A stretch of 64,000 nucleotides of DNA from Rhodovastum atsumiense. Its GTDB lineage: Bacteria; Pseudomonadota; Alphaproteobacteria; Acetobacterales; Acetobacteraceae. The notes under the pieces are model-generated. The model had not been told where the DNA came from, did no database searches, and worked only from the letters and a program-made list of their open reading frames with translations. The position numbers were made by a program, and so were the translations under genes. The first letter of the stretch is position 1; every line of letters begins with the position of its first letter. The stretch covers positions 3,517,501 through 3,581,500 of the forward strand of contig NZ_OW485601.1 of NCBI RefSeq assembly GCF_937425535.1. The letters run 5' to 3'. Of this stretch, positions 26,578 through 33,868 are shown in pieces.

Positions 26578-27567
26578 TCATGGCCCGGCTGCGTGGGCCA
26601 GCACCAGCACCGTGCGGTCATCGAGGCGACTGGCCGCGTCGCGCAGGATGATCGCGGCGGCCAGGGCGGGATCGAGCCCGTGCAGCCGGCCGCCGGTGAA
26701 CGCCTCGGCCACGTGCCCGAGCCCGTCGCTGTGCAGCAAGAGCACGTCGCCGGGCGACCACGGCGCCACCTGCACCGGGGCGCGGCGGGCATTGTAGCCC
26801 AGCACGCCCCAGGCGCTGGTGAGATGGGTCGGCACCCCGGCACGGATCAGCACGGCGCCGATATTGCCGATGCCGGCGAAGCGGATCTGCCCTTCTGTCA
26901 GCAGCGCCGCCGCCGCCACGGCGCCGCGGGTGCCGCGCAGGGCGAGATGCATCGCGCCCAGTGCCGCAGCGGGATTGTCGTGGCCCCCGGCGATGGCCGC
27001 CTCGGCGGCCCGGGCGGCGAGGGAGGCCGGTTCGCCATGCCCGAGCCCGTCGATCACCGCCGCCATCCCGTTGGCCGTGACCAGCCAGCCATCGCCGCAA
27101 TCCGCCTGCCCCGCCATCGGCACCATGACGGCGCCGGCGGCGAAGTCCGCCGGCCGCCGCGGCGCCGGTTGCACCCGCGCCAGGATCGCGGTGCCCGTAT
27201 CCGGGGTGGAGTGCAGCGCGAAGCCATCGCTCAGCCGCCGCACCGCGCCGAGCCCGAGCCCGAGGCCGTGATCGCCGCTTTCGCCGTCGCGCAGCGCCGT
27301 CGCGGGATCGGCGATGCCGGGGCCGCGGTCGAGGCAGAGGCATTCCACCCCGGCCGGGTCATCGAGGCGGCGGAACAGCAGCATGCCGCCCTGCGCGGCG
27401 TGGCGAACCAGGTTGCTGCCCAGCTCGGCGACGATCAGGTCGAAGCGGTGGCGGCCCTCGGCGCCGAGCGGGATGTCGGCGGCCAGTTCCGCCGCCGTCG
27501 CGCGCGCCACCGCCAGGTCACCCGCCTGCGCCACCGCGATCGGCAAATGGCAATGCGCGGGCAGCAT
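26578..27567 (-). CDS. RsbX/SpoIIE-type PP2C phosphatase fused to an RsbT/RsbW-type ATPase domain
   Basis: The N-terminal 130 residues form a GHKL ATPase domain (VAELGSNLVRHA for the N box, DRGPGI for G1, GDHGLGLGLGAVRRL for G2). The remaining 190 residues are a small PP2C phosphatase of the RsbX kind (ANGMAAVIDGLGHGEPAS with the metal Asp, FAGIGNIGAVLI, LLLHSDGLG). RsbX dephosphorylates RsbS and RsbR and so resets a stressosome. The preferred start is the ATG at 27567, which shares its A with the rsbT stop (TGATG) and has GGAAG upstream; an ATG at 27579 is in frame. It is the last gene of the seven-gene operon. Confidence 0.88.
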   Translation of the reverse strand: MLPAHCHLPIAVAQAGDLAVARATAAELAADIPLGAEGRHRFDLIVAELGSNLVRHAAQGGMLLFRRLDDPAGVECLCLDRGPGIADPATALRDGESGDHGLGLGLGAVRRLSDGFALHSTPDTGTAILARVQPAPRRPADFAAGAVMVPMAGQADCGDGWLVTANGMAAVIDGLGHGEPASLAARAAEAAIAGGHDNPAAALGAMHLALRGTRGAVAAAALLTEGQIRFAGIGNIGAVLIRAGVPTHLTSAWGVLGYNARRAPVQVAPWSPGDVLLLHSDGLGHVAEAFTGGRLHGLDPALAAAIILRDAASRLDDRTVLVLAHAAGP

Positions 27568-27977
27568 CAGCGCTTCCACATGACGATGATCACCCGGGTG
27601 CCATGGCCCGGCGCGGTCTCGATGGTGAATTCATGCGCGAGCCGCCGCGTGCCCGGCAGCCCGAGCCCCATGCCCTTGCCGGTGGAATAGCCGTCCTGCA
27701 TGGCCCGCTCGAGATCGGCAATGCCGGGCCCTTCGTCCTCGAACACCAGCCGCACCCCGCGCCGCGCCGGTTCGTCGACCGCTTCCAGCAGCATCCGCCC
27801 GCATTTGGCGTATTGCAGCATGTTGCGTGTCAGCTCGCTCGCGGCGGTGACCAGCTTGGTCTGTTCCAGCAGCCCGAGATCGAGCGCCCGCGCCGCCGCG
27901 ATTACCCGCCGCCGCACCTCCACGAGGTCGCTGGCGGCGAGGATGGGGACGGGCTCGGCGGCGAAGGGCATGGTCAA
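27567..27977 (-). CDS. rsbT: RsbT serine-protein kinase / switch protein of the stressosome
   Basis: The 136-residue protein is a GHKL kinase of the RsbT class: TAASELTRNMLQYAKCGRML for the N box, EDEGPGIADLERAMQDG for G1, and STGKGMGLGLPGTRRLAHEF for the lid and G2. In Bacillus RsbT phosphorylates RsbS and RsbR, then leaves the complex and activates RsbU. It begins at a TTG at 27977 that overlaps the rsbS stop (TTGA), or at the ATG at 27971. No RsbU, RsbV, RsbW or sigma-B gene is in the window. Confidence 0.94.
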   Translation of the reverse strand: MTMPFAAEPVPILAASDLVEVRRRVIAAARALDLGLLEQTKLVTAASELTRNMLQYAKCGRMLLEAVDEPARRGVRLVFEDEGPGIADLERAMQDGYSTGKGMGLGLPGTRRLAHEFTIETAPGHGTRVIIVMWKR

Positions 27978-28339
27978 GACGTGCGTCCGGAACGCTCGCG
28001 CAACAGGGCCAGGGCGAGGTCCACGTTGCGCGCCGTCGGCACGCCCGGCAGCGCCATGCCCAGCTCCACCAGCGTGATCGCGACCTCGGGGCGCATGTTG
28101 ACCACGATGGCCGGGGCGCCGAGCAGGCCGGTCGCCTGCACCAGCCCGGCGATGACGCGGCCGGTGTAGCTGTCGATCACGGAGAGCCCCGAGAGGTCGA
28201 GCACCACCCCGCGCGCGGCATGCGCCACCACCCGCGTGCCGACCTCGACCTGCAGCGCCTCGGTGTCGGCATCGTCCAGCTCCTGGTGGAAGGTCACCAG
28301 CAGGAAGCGCTCGATGGACACGATCGAAGGGGGGGCCAT
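27974..28339 (-). CDS. rsbS: RsbS STAS-domain scaffold/antagonist
   Basis: This is a single STAS domain of 121 residues. The segment GVVLDLSGLSVIDSYTGRVI contains the conserved phospho-acceptor Ser of RsbS (in VIDSYT). RsbS holds RsbT inside the stressosome until it is phosphorylated. The gene lies 4 bases after the rsbR stop and overlaps rsbT, in the canonical R-S-T order. Confidence 0.94.
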   Translation of the reverse strand: MAPPSIVSIERFLLVTFHQELDDADTEALQVEVGTRVVAHAARGVVLDLSGLSVIDSYTGRVIAGLVQATGLLGAPAIVVNMRPEVAITLVELGMALPGVPTARNVDLALALLRERSGRTS

Positions 28340-28343
28340 GACG

Positions 28344-29228
28344 TTACCGCTGCCGCTGCACCGTGAGGCCGAGCCGGCCGAAGCAGTGGCGCAATCCCTC
28401 GGCCAGCGAGAAGCGGGTCTCGACCGCCGACAGGTCGATGCCCAGCGTCACCATCACCTGGGCGATCGTCGGGCGGATGCCGGTGATCACGCATTCCGCC
28501 CCCATCAGCCGCGCTGCCGCCACTGTCTTGGCCAGGTGCTGCGCCGTCTGCGTGTCGACATCGGGCACGCCACTGATGTCGATCACGGCGAAGCGCGAGC
28601 TGGTGCGGGCGATCTCGGTCAGCAGCTTCTCGGTGATCGCCTGGGCGCGGCCGGAATCCAGCGTGCCGATGACCGGCAGCGACAGGATGCCCTCCCACAG
28701 TGGCACCACCGGTACCGACAGCTCCAGCAGCTCGCGGCTCTGTGCCAGGATGATCTGCTCGCGGCGGGCGATGAAGGCATCCATGCTGAACAGCCCCATC
28801 GCGTCGATCAGCCGGTGCGCCACCAGCATGCCGGCGGCGTCCTCCGGCGCCAGCTCGCCCAGCACGTGCTTGAGGCTGAAGACGAAGGTGGCGGTCTGCG
28901 CCGGGGTGGTGCCGCGCTCGGCGAAGGTGGCGCTGATCGCGGCCAGCAGGTCGCGCAGCGAGGCGGGCAGGGCGGTGCTAGGGGGGGCGGCGAGGGCGGT
29001 GGCCACTTCCTCGAGCAGCCGGCCGGACAGCTCCTCGACCATCCGCGCCGGGATGCGCGCGGCGGCGGCTTCCCGCCGCAACTGGTCGAGCCAGTTCGCC
29101 TGCAGCTCGGCGCGGTGCAGCTCGACCACATCGCGCACGCTGTGTCCCGGCGGTGTGGCGGAGGAAGCGCCGGCGGCGTGGCCGTCCTGGGCAGCCATCG
29201 CCACGATCCGGTGGACAGGGGTGGTCAT
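28344..29228 (-). CDS. rsbR: RsbR-type stressosome sensor (RsbRD_N-like domain plus STAS)
   Basis: The 294-residue protein has an all-helical N-terminal sensor of about 160 residues, with RDVVELHRAELQANWLDQLR at its start. I read this as the RsbRD N-terminal type, not a heme globin. A linker helix leads to a STAS domain (about 175-285). The STAS part keeps both threonine positions phosphorylated by RsbT: DISGVPDVDTQTAQHL and CVITGIRPTIAQVMV. It would co-assemble with RsbS and feed a stress signal to RsbT. The ATG at 29228 overlaps the stop of the receiver gene (ATGA). Confidence 0.92.
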   Translation of the reverse strand: MTTPVHRIVAMAAQDGHAAGASSATPPGHSVRDVVELHRAELQANWLDQLRREAAAARIPARMVEELSGRLLEEVATALAAPPSTALPASLRDLLAAISATFAERGTTPAQTATFVFSLKHVLGELAPEDAAGMLVAHRLIDAMGLFSMDAFIARREQIILAQSRELLELSVPVVPLWEGILSLPVIGTLDSGRAQAITEKLLTEIARTSSRFAVIDISGVPDVDTQTAQHLAKTVAAARLMGAECVITGIRPTIAQVMVTLGIDLSAVETRFSLAEGLRHCFGRLGLTVQRQR

Positions 29229-29614
29229 GGGGCGCCTCCCGCGTGGCCGGACAGCCGCGCCACCATCTCCAGCAGGTCCTGCTTCTCGAAAGGTTTGAGC
29301 AGCACGGCATCGGCGCCGAAATCCGCCTGCTCCAGCCGCGCCAGGTCGGCCGGCTTGTTGGGGTCGCCGCCGGTGATGGCGAGGAAGCGTGTCCGCGGCG
29401 CGGCGGCGCGGCCCTCGCGGATCACCGTGGTGCCGCTGGTGCCCGGCATCCAGATGTCGGTGATGACGAGATCGAAGCCGGGGCCGCCCCGCAGCAGCGC
29501 CAGGCCCCGTTCGCCGTTGGCCACCGCGGTCACCTGGTGGCCGCCGCCCTCCAGCACGATGCGCAGGCTGATCAGGACGGAGGGAACGTCCTCAACCACC
29601 AGTATCGACGCCAT
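29225..29614 (-). CDS. Single-domain response regulator
   Basis: This is a 129-residue receiver only: acidic VVEDVPS, phospho-Asp 53 in LVITDIWMPGTSG, Thr in LAITGG and Lys in LLKPFE. It starts at the ATG at 29614 with AAGGAG 9 bases upstream, overlapping the end of the kinase gene by 23 bases. A CheY-like protein with no output domain must act by protein contact, so it could bind a stressosome part, the chemotaxis motor or a phosphatase. Confidence 0.93.
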   Translation of the reverse strand: MASILVVEDVPSVLISLRIVLEGGGHQVTAVANGERGLALLRGGPGFDLVITDIWMPGTSGTTVIREGRAAAPRTRFLAITGGDPNKPADLARLEQADFGADAVLLKPFEKQDLLEMVARLSGHAGGAP

Positions 29615-31145
29615 CCGTGGGTTCTCCTTTATCGGCGGGCAGCAGCACCGTCGCGGTGGTGCCCTGGCCCGGTGCGCTGTCGAGCGTGATGCTGCCGCCC
29701 ATCTCGCTGACCAGGCCGTAGACGACCGGCAGGCCGAGCCCGGTGCCCTGGCCGACCGGCTTGGTGGTGAAGAACGGCTCGAAGGCCCGTTCCAGCGTGG
29801 CCGGGTCCATGCCGCAGCCGCTGTCGGACAGGCGCAGCCGCGTCCAGCGCCGTCCGTCGGGCCAGGTGACGTCGTCCAGCACGATGGTGATCTCGCCGCG
29901 CCCCTCCATCGCGGCGGCGGCGTTGCCGGCGAGGTTGAGCAGCATCTGGGTGAAGGCGGTGCGTTCCACCGAGATGTCCGCCGGCTCGCCCGTGGCCTGC
30001 ACCGTGACGGTGACATCCTGCGGCAGCGCCTGGCGCACCAGGCGCAGGCTTTCCTCCAGCAGCGCCGCCGCCTTCCACGCCCGCGCCCGCTGGCGCGCCG
30101 GGCGGGAGAAGGCGAGCATGTCGCCGATGATCTGGCGTGCCTTCAGGCAGCAATCCAGCATGATCTCCAGGTGCCCCGCGCCGGTGCCCTCGACCAGCCG
30201 GCGGTCCAGCAGGTCCTGCCCGAGCAGGGCCACCGGCTGCAGCAGGTTGTTGATCTCGTGCGCGACGCCGCCGGTCATGCGGCCCAGCGCCTCCATCTTC
30301 TGCCGGTGCCGCTCGGCCTCCTGGCGCTGCGCTTCCTGCGTCAGGTCGTGCAGCAGGCCGATGAAGCCGCAGAGCCGCCCGGCCTCGTGCACCGGCACCA
30401 GCATCAGCCGGGTCATGAACGGCGTGCCGTCCGGGCGCTGTCCGGTGAGGCGGGTCTCGATGGTCTCGCCCTGGCCGATCGCGTGCGCGATCGCCGCCAC
30501 GGCCTCCGGCTCGGTCCCCGGGCCCTGCAGGAAGGACAGGTCCCGCCCCACCACGTCGGCGAGTTCGTGGCCGGTCAGCTCGGTGAAGCGCCGGTTGGCG
30601 TAGACCAGCGGCATGGCGGAGGGCGTCACCTCGTGTGCGATCACCCCGATCGGGCAGGCGTCGATGACGGCGAGCAGCATCTGGTTGCGCCGCACCACCG
30701 CCGACAGCTCGTTCTCGAAACGATGCTGGACGGTGACATCCTGCACGATGCCGAACACCAGCTCCGCCTGCAGATCGGGGTCGGCGGCGCGGAGGGGCTC
30801 GGCATAGGCATCGCAGAACAGGTCGACCAGCCCGCCACCGGGCCGCTCGATGCGGAACTCGCCGCTGCGCGCGCTGCCGGGGCGGTCCAGCGCCAGCACG
30901 TGCAGCAGCGTCTGTCGGTCGGCCGGCACCACCGCCGCGAGCAGCGCCGGCAGGTCCGCCCCGGCGCCGAGCCCGTCGATGCCGAAGCGCGCGCCCGACC
31001 AGCGCAGCGTGCCGCCATTGGCCGCCGGGCCGCGCCCCCGGCCGGGCCGGTACTCGAAATAGGCGATGCGGGCCCGCTTGAGCGAACGGGTCAGCCGCCG
31101 CCAGCTTGCCGGCGCGAGCGCCGTCGTCAGCGTCGGGCCGGCCAT
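29592..31145 (-). CDS. PAS sensor histidine kinase of the stressosome operon
   Basis: The 517-residue protein has no membrane helix. A first sensor region (about 20-140) contains AELVFGIVQDVTVQHRF. A LOV/PAS-like domain follows at about 150-265 with NRRFTELTGHELADVVGRDL and FLQGPGTEPEAV. HisKA comes next with the phospho-His in TGGVAHEINNLLQPV, then HATPase (NLAGNAAAAM, DSGCGM, GTGLGLPVVYGLV). The PAS has LOV-like features (GRDLSFLQGP) but lacks the flavin-binding Cys (NCRFLQ) of true LOV domains, so photochemistry by a cysteinyl adduct is unlikely. It is one base after the chemoreceptor gene and overlaps the receiver gene. Confidence 0.92.
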   Translation of the reverse strand: MAGPTLTTALAPASWRRLTRSLKRARIAYFEYRPGRGRGPAANGGTLRWSGARFGIDGLGAGADLPALLAAVVPADRQTLLHVLALDRPGSARSGEFRIERPGGGLVDLFCDAYAEPLRAADPDLQAELVFGIVQDVTVQHRFENELSAVVRRNQMLLAVIDACPIGVIAHEVTPSAMPLVYANRRFTELTGHELADVVGRDLSFLQGPGTEPEAVAAIAHAIGQGETIETRLTGQRPDGTPFMTRLMLVPVHEAGRLCGFIGLLHDLTQEAQRQEAERHRQKMEALGRMTGGVAHEINNLLQPVALLGQDLLDRRLVEGTGAGHLEIMLDCCLKARQIIGDMLAFSRPARQRARAWKAAALLEESLRLVRQALPQDVTVTVQATGEPADISVERTAFTQMLLNLAGNAAAAMEGRGEITIVLDDVTWPDGRRWTRLRLSDSGCGMDPATLERAFEPFFTTKPVGQGTGLGLPVVYGLVSEMGGSITLDSAPGQGTTATVLLPADKGEPTDGVDTGG

Positions 31146-31146
31146 C

Positions 31147-32301
31147 TCAGGGTTCCGTCCCGCTCGGCACCATGCCGCTGCCCACCGCCTGCAGCCGGTC
31201 GCGCAGGCCGCTCATCAGCCCGTCGACCGAAGTGGCGGTCTGCAGCACCATGTCCGACAGCATGCCGCTGTTGGCGGCGATCTGGGCCGCTTCGCGCACC
31301 TCGCGGCTCAGTTGGAACACCGCGCCGTGCATGGTCTGCAGGCTGGCCCTGACCTGGCTGGTCAGCGCGTCCTGGCGCGTGAGGCCCGCGCCGATCGCCT
31401 CGCTCGAGCCCGCCACCGAGGCCATGGTCTCGATCAGGGTCTGCAGCGAGGCGATGCTGGCCGTGACCGTGCCGCTCAGCTCCCCGAGCTTGCCGTCGAT
31501 CACCGTGGTCGCCTCCGCGGTCTGGTCGGCGAGATGCCTGACCTCGGTCGCGACCACGGCGAAGCCGCGGCCGGCCTCGCCGGCCCGCGCCGCCTCGATG
31601 GTGGCGTTCAGCGCCAGCAGGTGGGTCTGCCGGGCGATGTCCCTGATCATGTGCAGGACCTCCGCCATGTTGCGCGACAGCCCGGCCATGGTCTCCACCG
31701 AATGGCGCGTTACCGCGGCCTGGTCGGTGGCGCGGCGGATGATGTCGATCGAGCGGCGCACCTCGGTGCCCATGCTGTCGATCGATCCGGCGAGGTCCTC
31801 GGTGCGGGTCTCGAGCTGCCCGATATCGGACTCGGCCTCGGTGGCGCGGCTGATCGACTGCTCGAACTGCGCGTTCGCGGCCGTCGAGGCCCGCGCCATC
31901 TCGCCGGCCATCTCGCACATCTGCCGGTTCTCCGCGAGCACCGAGCCGATCGAGGTCTCCACTTCCTCGGTGATGACCGAGCCGAGCAGGCCGAGCGCCG
32001 TGGCGAAGTCGCGCTCCGTGCCGGGCGAGGGGGCGGCCAGGGGGGCAGGCATTGGGTCGGGCCGCAGCGCGGGCGGCAATGCGCCGGAGGGGGCGGGCGG
32101 GGCGGGGCGGCAGGGGTCTGCCGTGCGCGTCCGTGCCTCGTGCCACCACAGTGCCAGGATCAGCATGCCGGTGGCCAGCACGACGGCGCCCAAGGGGCGG
32201 GCCAGCGTGGGAAAGGCAACGAGCGCGCCCCCCTGTGCGGCGCAGCCGGCGGCGGCCAGTGCCATCGCGCGGCGGATTGCCGTCATTCGTTGCCAGATCA
32301 T
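31147..32301 (-). CDS. Methyl-accepting chemotaxis-type receptor, first gene of the stressosome operon
   Basis: Two close N-terminal hydrophobic segments lie within the first 60 residues. A Pro-rich linker follows, then a signalling domain with the tip [20 protein letters not shown] at about 260. There is no periplasmic sensor, so it probably senses membrane or cytosolic conditions, or acts as a scaffold. The start is the ATG at 32301 with GAGG 5 bases upstream; the open frame extends to 32391 without a better signal. Having a chemoreceptor lead a kinase, a receiver and rsbRSTX is unusual. Confidence 0.9.
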   Translation of the reverse strand: MIWQRMTAIRRAMALAAAGCAAQGGALVAFPTLARPLGAVVLATGMLILALWWHEARTRTADPCRPAPPAPSGALPPALRPDPMPAPLAAPSPGTERDFATALGLLGSVITEEVETSIGSVLAENRQMCEMAGEMARASTAANAQFEQSISRATEAESDIGQLETRTEDLAGSIDSMGTEVRRSIDIIRRATDQAAVTRHSVETMAGLSRNMAEVLHMIRDIARQTHLLALNATIEAARAGEAGRGFAVVATEVRHLADQTAEATTVIDGKLGELSGTVTASIASLQTLIETMASVAGSSEAIGAGLTRQDALTSQVRASLQTMHGAVFQLSREVREAAQIAANSGMLSDMVLQTATSVDGLMSGLRDRLQAVGSGMVPSGTEP

Positions 32302-32592
32302 GACCGCCTCTTCCGGTCCCGGCGCGCCGCGACCTTCGGTGGCGCGGCAGGGCTGGCGGCCCCAGTCGATGCGGCTCGCGCCCCATCGCAACCGGCAAGC
32401 ACCGCCGGCCTGTCAGTCGGGTTCCACGATAACGCATCACATGCCGCGAAGAGGGAGGCGCCGCGGACACATGCGTGTGTTTTACGTTCTGAAAACGTTA
32501 TGAAAATGCATTCGGTGCGGCCCGTGGCGGAACAGGTCCCCGCCTTCCGCGCACCCGTGCCGCATGCCGGGCGCGCGGAAGGCGGGCGGTGG

Positions 32593-33402
32593 TCAGGTGG
32601 TGGTGAAGGCGGAGGCGCCGATCCCGGTTTCCGGCTGTCCGGCCAGCAGGATGCGGTCGCCGCCGCCGAGATCGACCACGGCGTTGCCGCCTGCCTGGCT
32701 CAGCCGGCTGGTCGGTGCGAAGCCACCGCCGAAGCCGCTGATCACGATCACGTCCTGGCGGGGATTGAAATCGGTGATGATGTCGACGCCGTCGCCGCGG
32801 CGGAAGACGAAGCGGTCGGCGCCGCCGGAGCCGGTCAGGGTATCGTTGCCGCGTCCGCCGGTGATGGTGTCGGCGGCATTGCCGCCCACGATGCTGTCAT
32901 TGCCGTTGCCGCCCTCGAGGATGTCCGCGGCGTGGTCGCGGCCTTGCGCGTTGGCGACGGCCTGGATCGTGTCGTTGCCGTTGCCGCCCCTGATCGTGTC
33001 CGCCGCGGTGTCGCCGCCGCGCAGGAAATCGGCGCCGTTGCCGCCTTCAACCAGGTCCCCGGTCGGGTCGTTCCAGACCACCCGGTCGTTGCCGTCGCCG
33101 GCGAAGATGGTGTCACGGCCGGCCATGCCGCCGATGGTGTCGTCGCCGTTGCCGCCCTGGACCACGTCGTTTCCGGCCCCGGTGTCGACGCTGTCATTGC
33201 CGTTGCCGCCGTCGAGCAGGTCGTTCCCGGCCTGTCCGGCCAGGGAATCGTTGCCGTTGCCGCCGTTCAGGGTGTCATTGAACCGTCCGCCGGTGATGGT
33301 GTCGTTGCCGCCGAACCCGTTGGCGAACAACCGCTCGCCCGGGCGGGCGGCGATGACGTTGGGCCGGTCGTTGCCGTTCACGATGGTGATGCTTCCGGAC
33401 AT
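32593..33402 (-). CDS. RTX-type calcium-binding repeat protein (269 aa)
   Basis: Most of the protein consists of glycine-aspartate nonapeptides of the GGNGNDTI type, about 12-14 copies between residues 30 and 215, interrupted by a short WNDPTGDLVEGG insertion. The C-terminal region (RFVFRRGDGVDIITDFNPRQ and onward) is the usual RTX cap. Such proteins bind calcium as a parallel beta roll once exported by a type I system that reads the C-terminus. No transporter genes are adjacent. The start is the ATG at 33402 with AGGAGAGGG upstream; an ATG at 33426 is less likely. Confidence 0.9.
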   Translation of the reverse strand: MSGSITIVNGNDRPNVIAARPGERLFANGFGGNDTITGGRFNDTLNGGNGNDSLAGQAGNDLLDGGNGNDSVDTGAGNDVVQGGNGDDTIGGMAGRDTIFAGDGNDRVVWNDPTGDLVEGGNGADFLRGGDTAADTIRGGNGNDTIQAVANAQGRDHAADILEGGNGNDSIVGGNAADTITGGRGNDTLTGSGGADRFVFRRGDGVDIITDFNPRQDVIVISGFGGGFAPTSRLSQAGGNAVVDLGGGDRILLAGQPETGIGASAFTTT

Positions 33403-33868
33403 GGGCTTTCCCTCTCCTGTGGACATTGGCGGGCCCGGCGGGTCGGGACGACAGCGGCGGGGTCGGCCCAGGCCAGGCCCGTGTTGCTTCAGGTTTTAAG
33501 TGAAGCCGCGCAAATCATGGATGCAAACAATATGAAGTCAAGTTGAGTGCTTGAGAGATCATGTACGAATAATCGTGAAATTTACTTGGTTGTATATTTA
33601 TGTGATTCGTCCCGCCAATGGGGTTGGATAGTGTCAAATGAATATCTGCTCTGGAGATGCTTGATATATATTTTAACATTTTGTTACAAATCATTGTGTT
33701 TGACCGGATGTGTGCGCGGGTGCGCCAGGCCGGCGGCGCCGGCCGATGCCTCGCCCGGGATCGGTTGTTATTCGGAATAATATTGTTCACGAAATGAGAT
33801 CGATATTTGTTTGATTCTTATTGAATCATACGCAACGGAAATTTGTTTTATGATGCCCCGCCGATGGA
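33403..33868. other. AT-rich divergent region
   Basis: This gap of about 466 bases separates the RTX gene (minus) from the GGDEF-EAL gene (plus). The middle is strongly AT-rich and should hold both promoters. The small frames found here have no ribosome sites and odd composition. I see no gene. Confidence 0.5.

Noticed and set aside
29592-31145. PAS domain of the stressosome kinase read as a LOV photoreceptor
   Set aside because: It has GRDLSFLQGP but not the NCRFLQ motif with the photoactive Cys, so flavin-adduct light sensing cannot be supported.
32593-33402. Regular DNA repeats in this stretch, considered as a CRISPR or satellite array
   Set aside because: The periodicity is 27 bases and in frame, and it encodes Gly-Asp RTX nonapeptides. 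There are no unique spacers between identical repeats.
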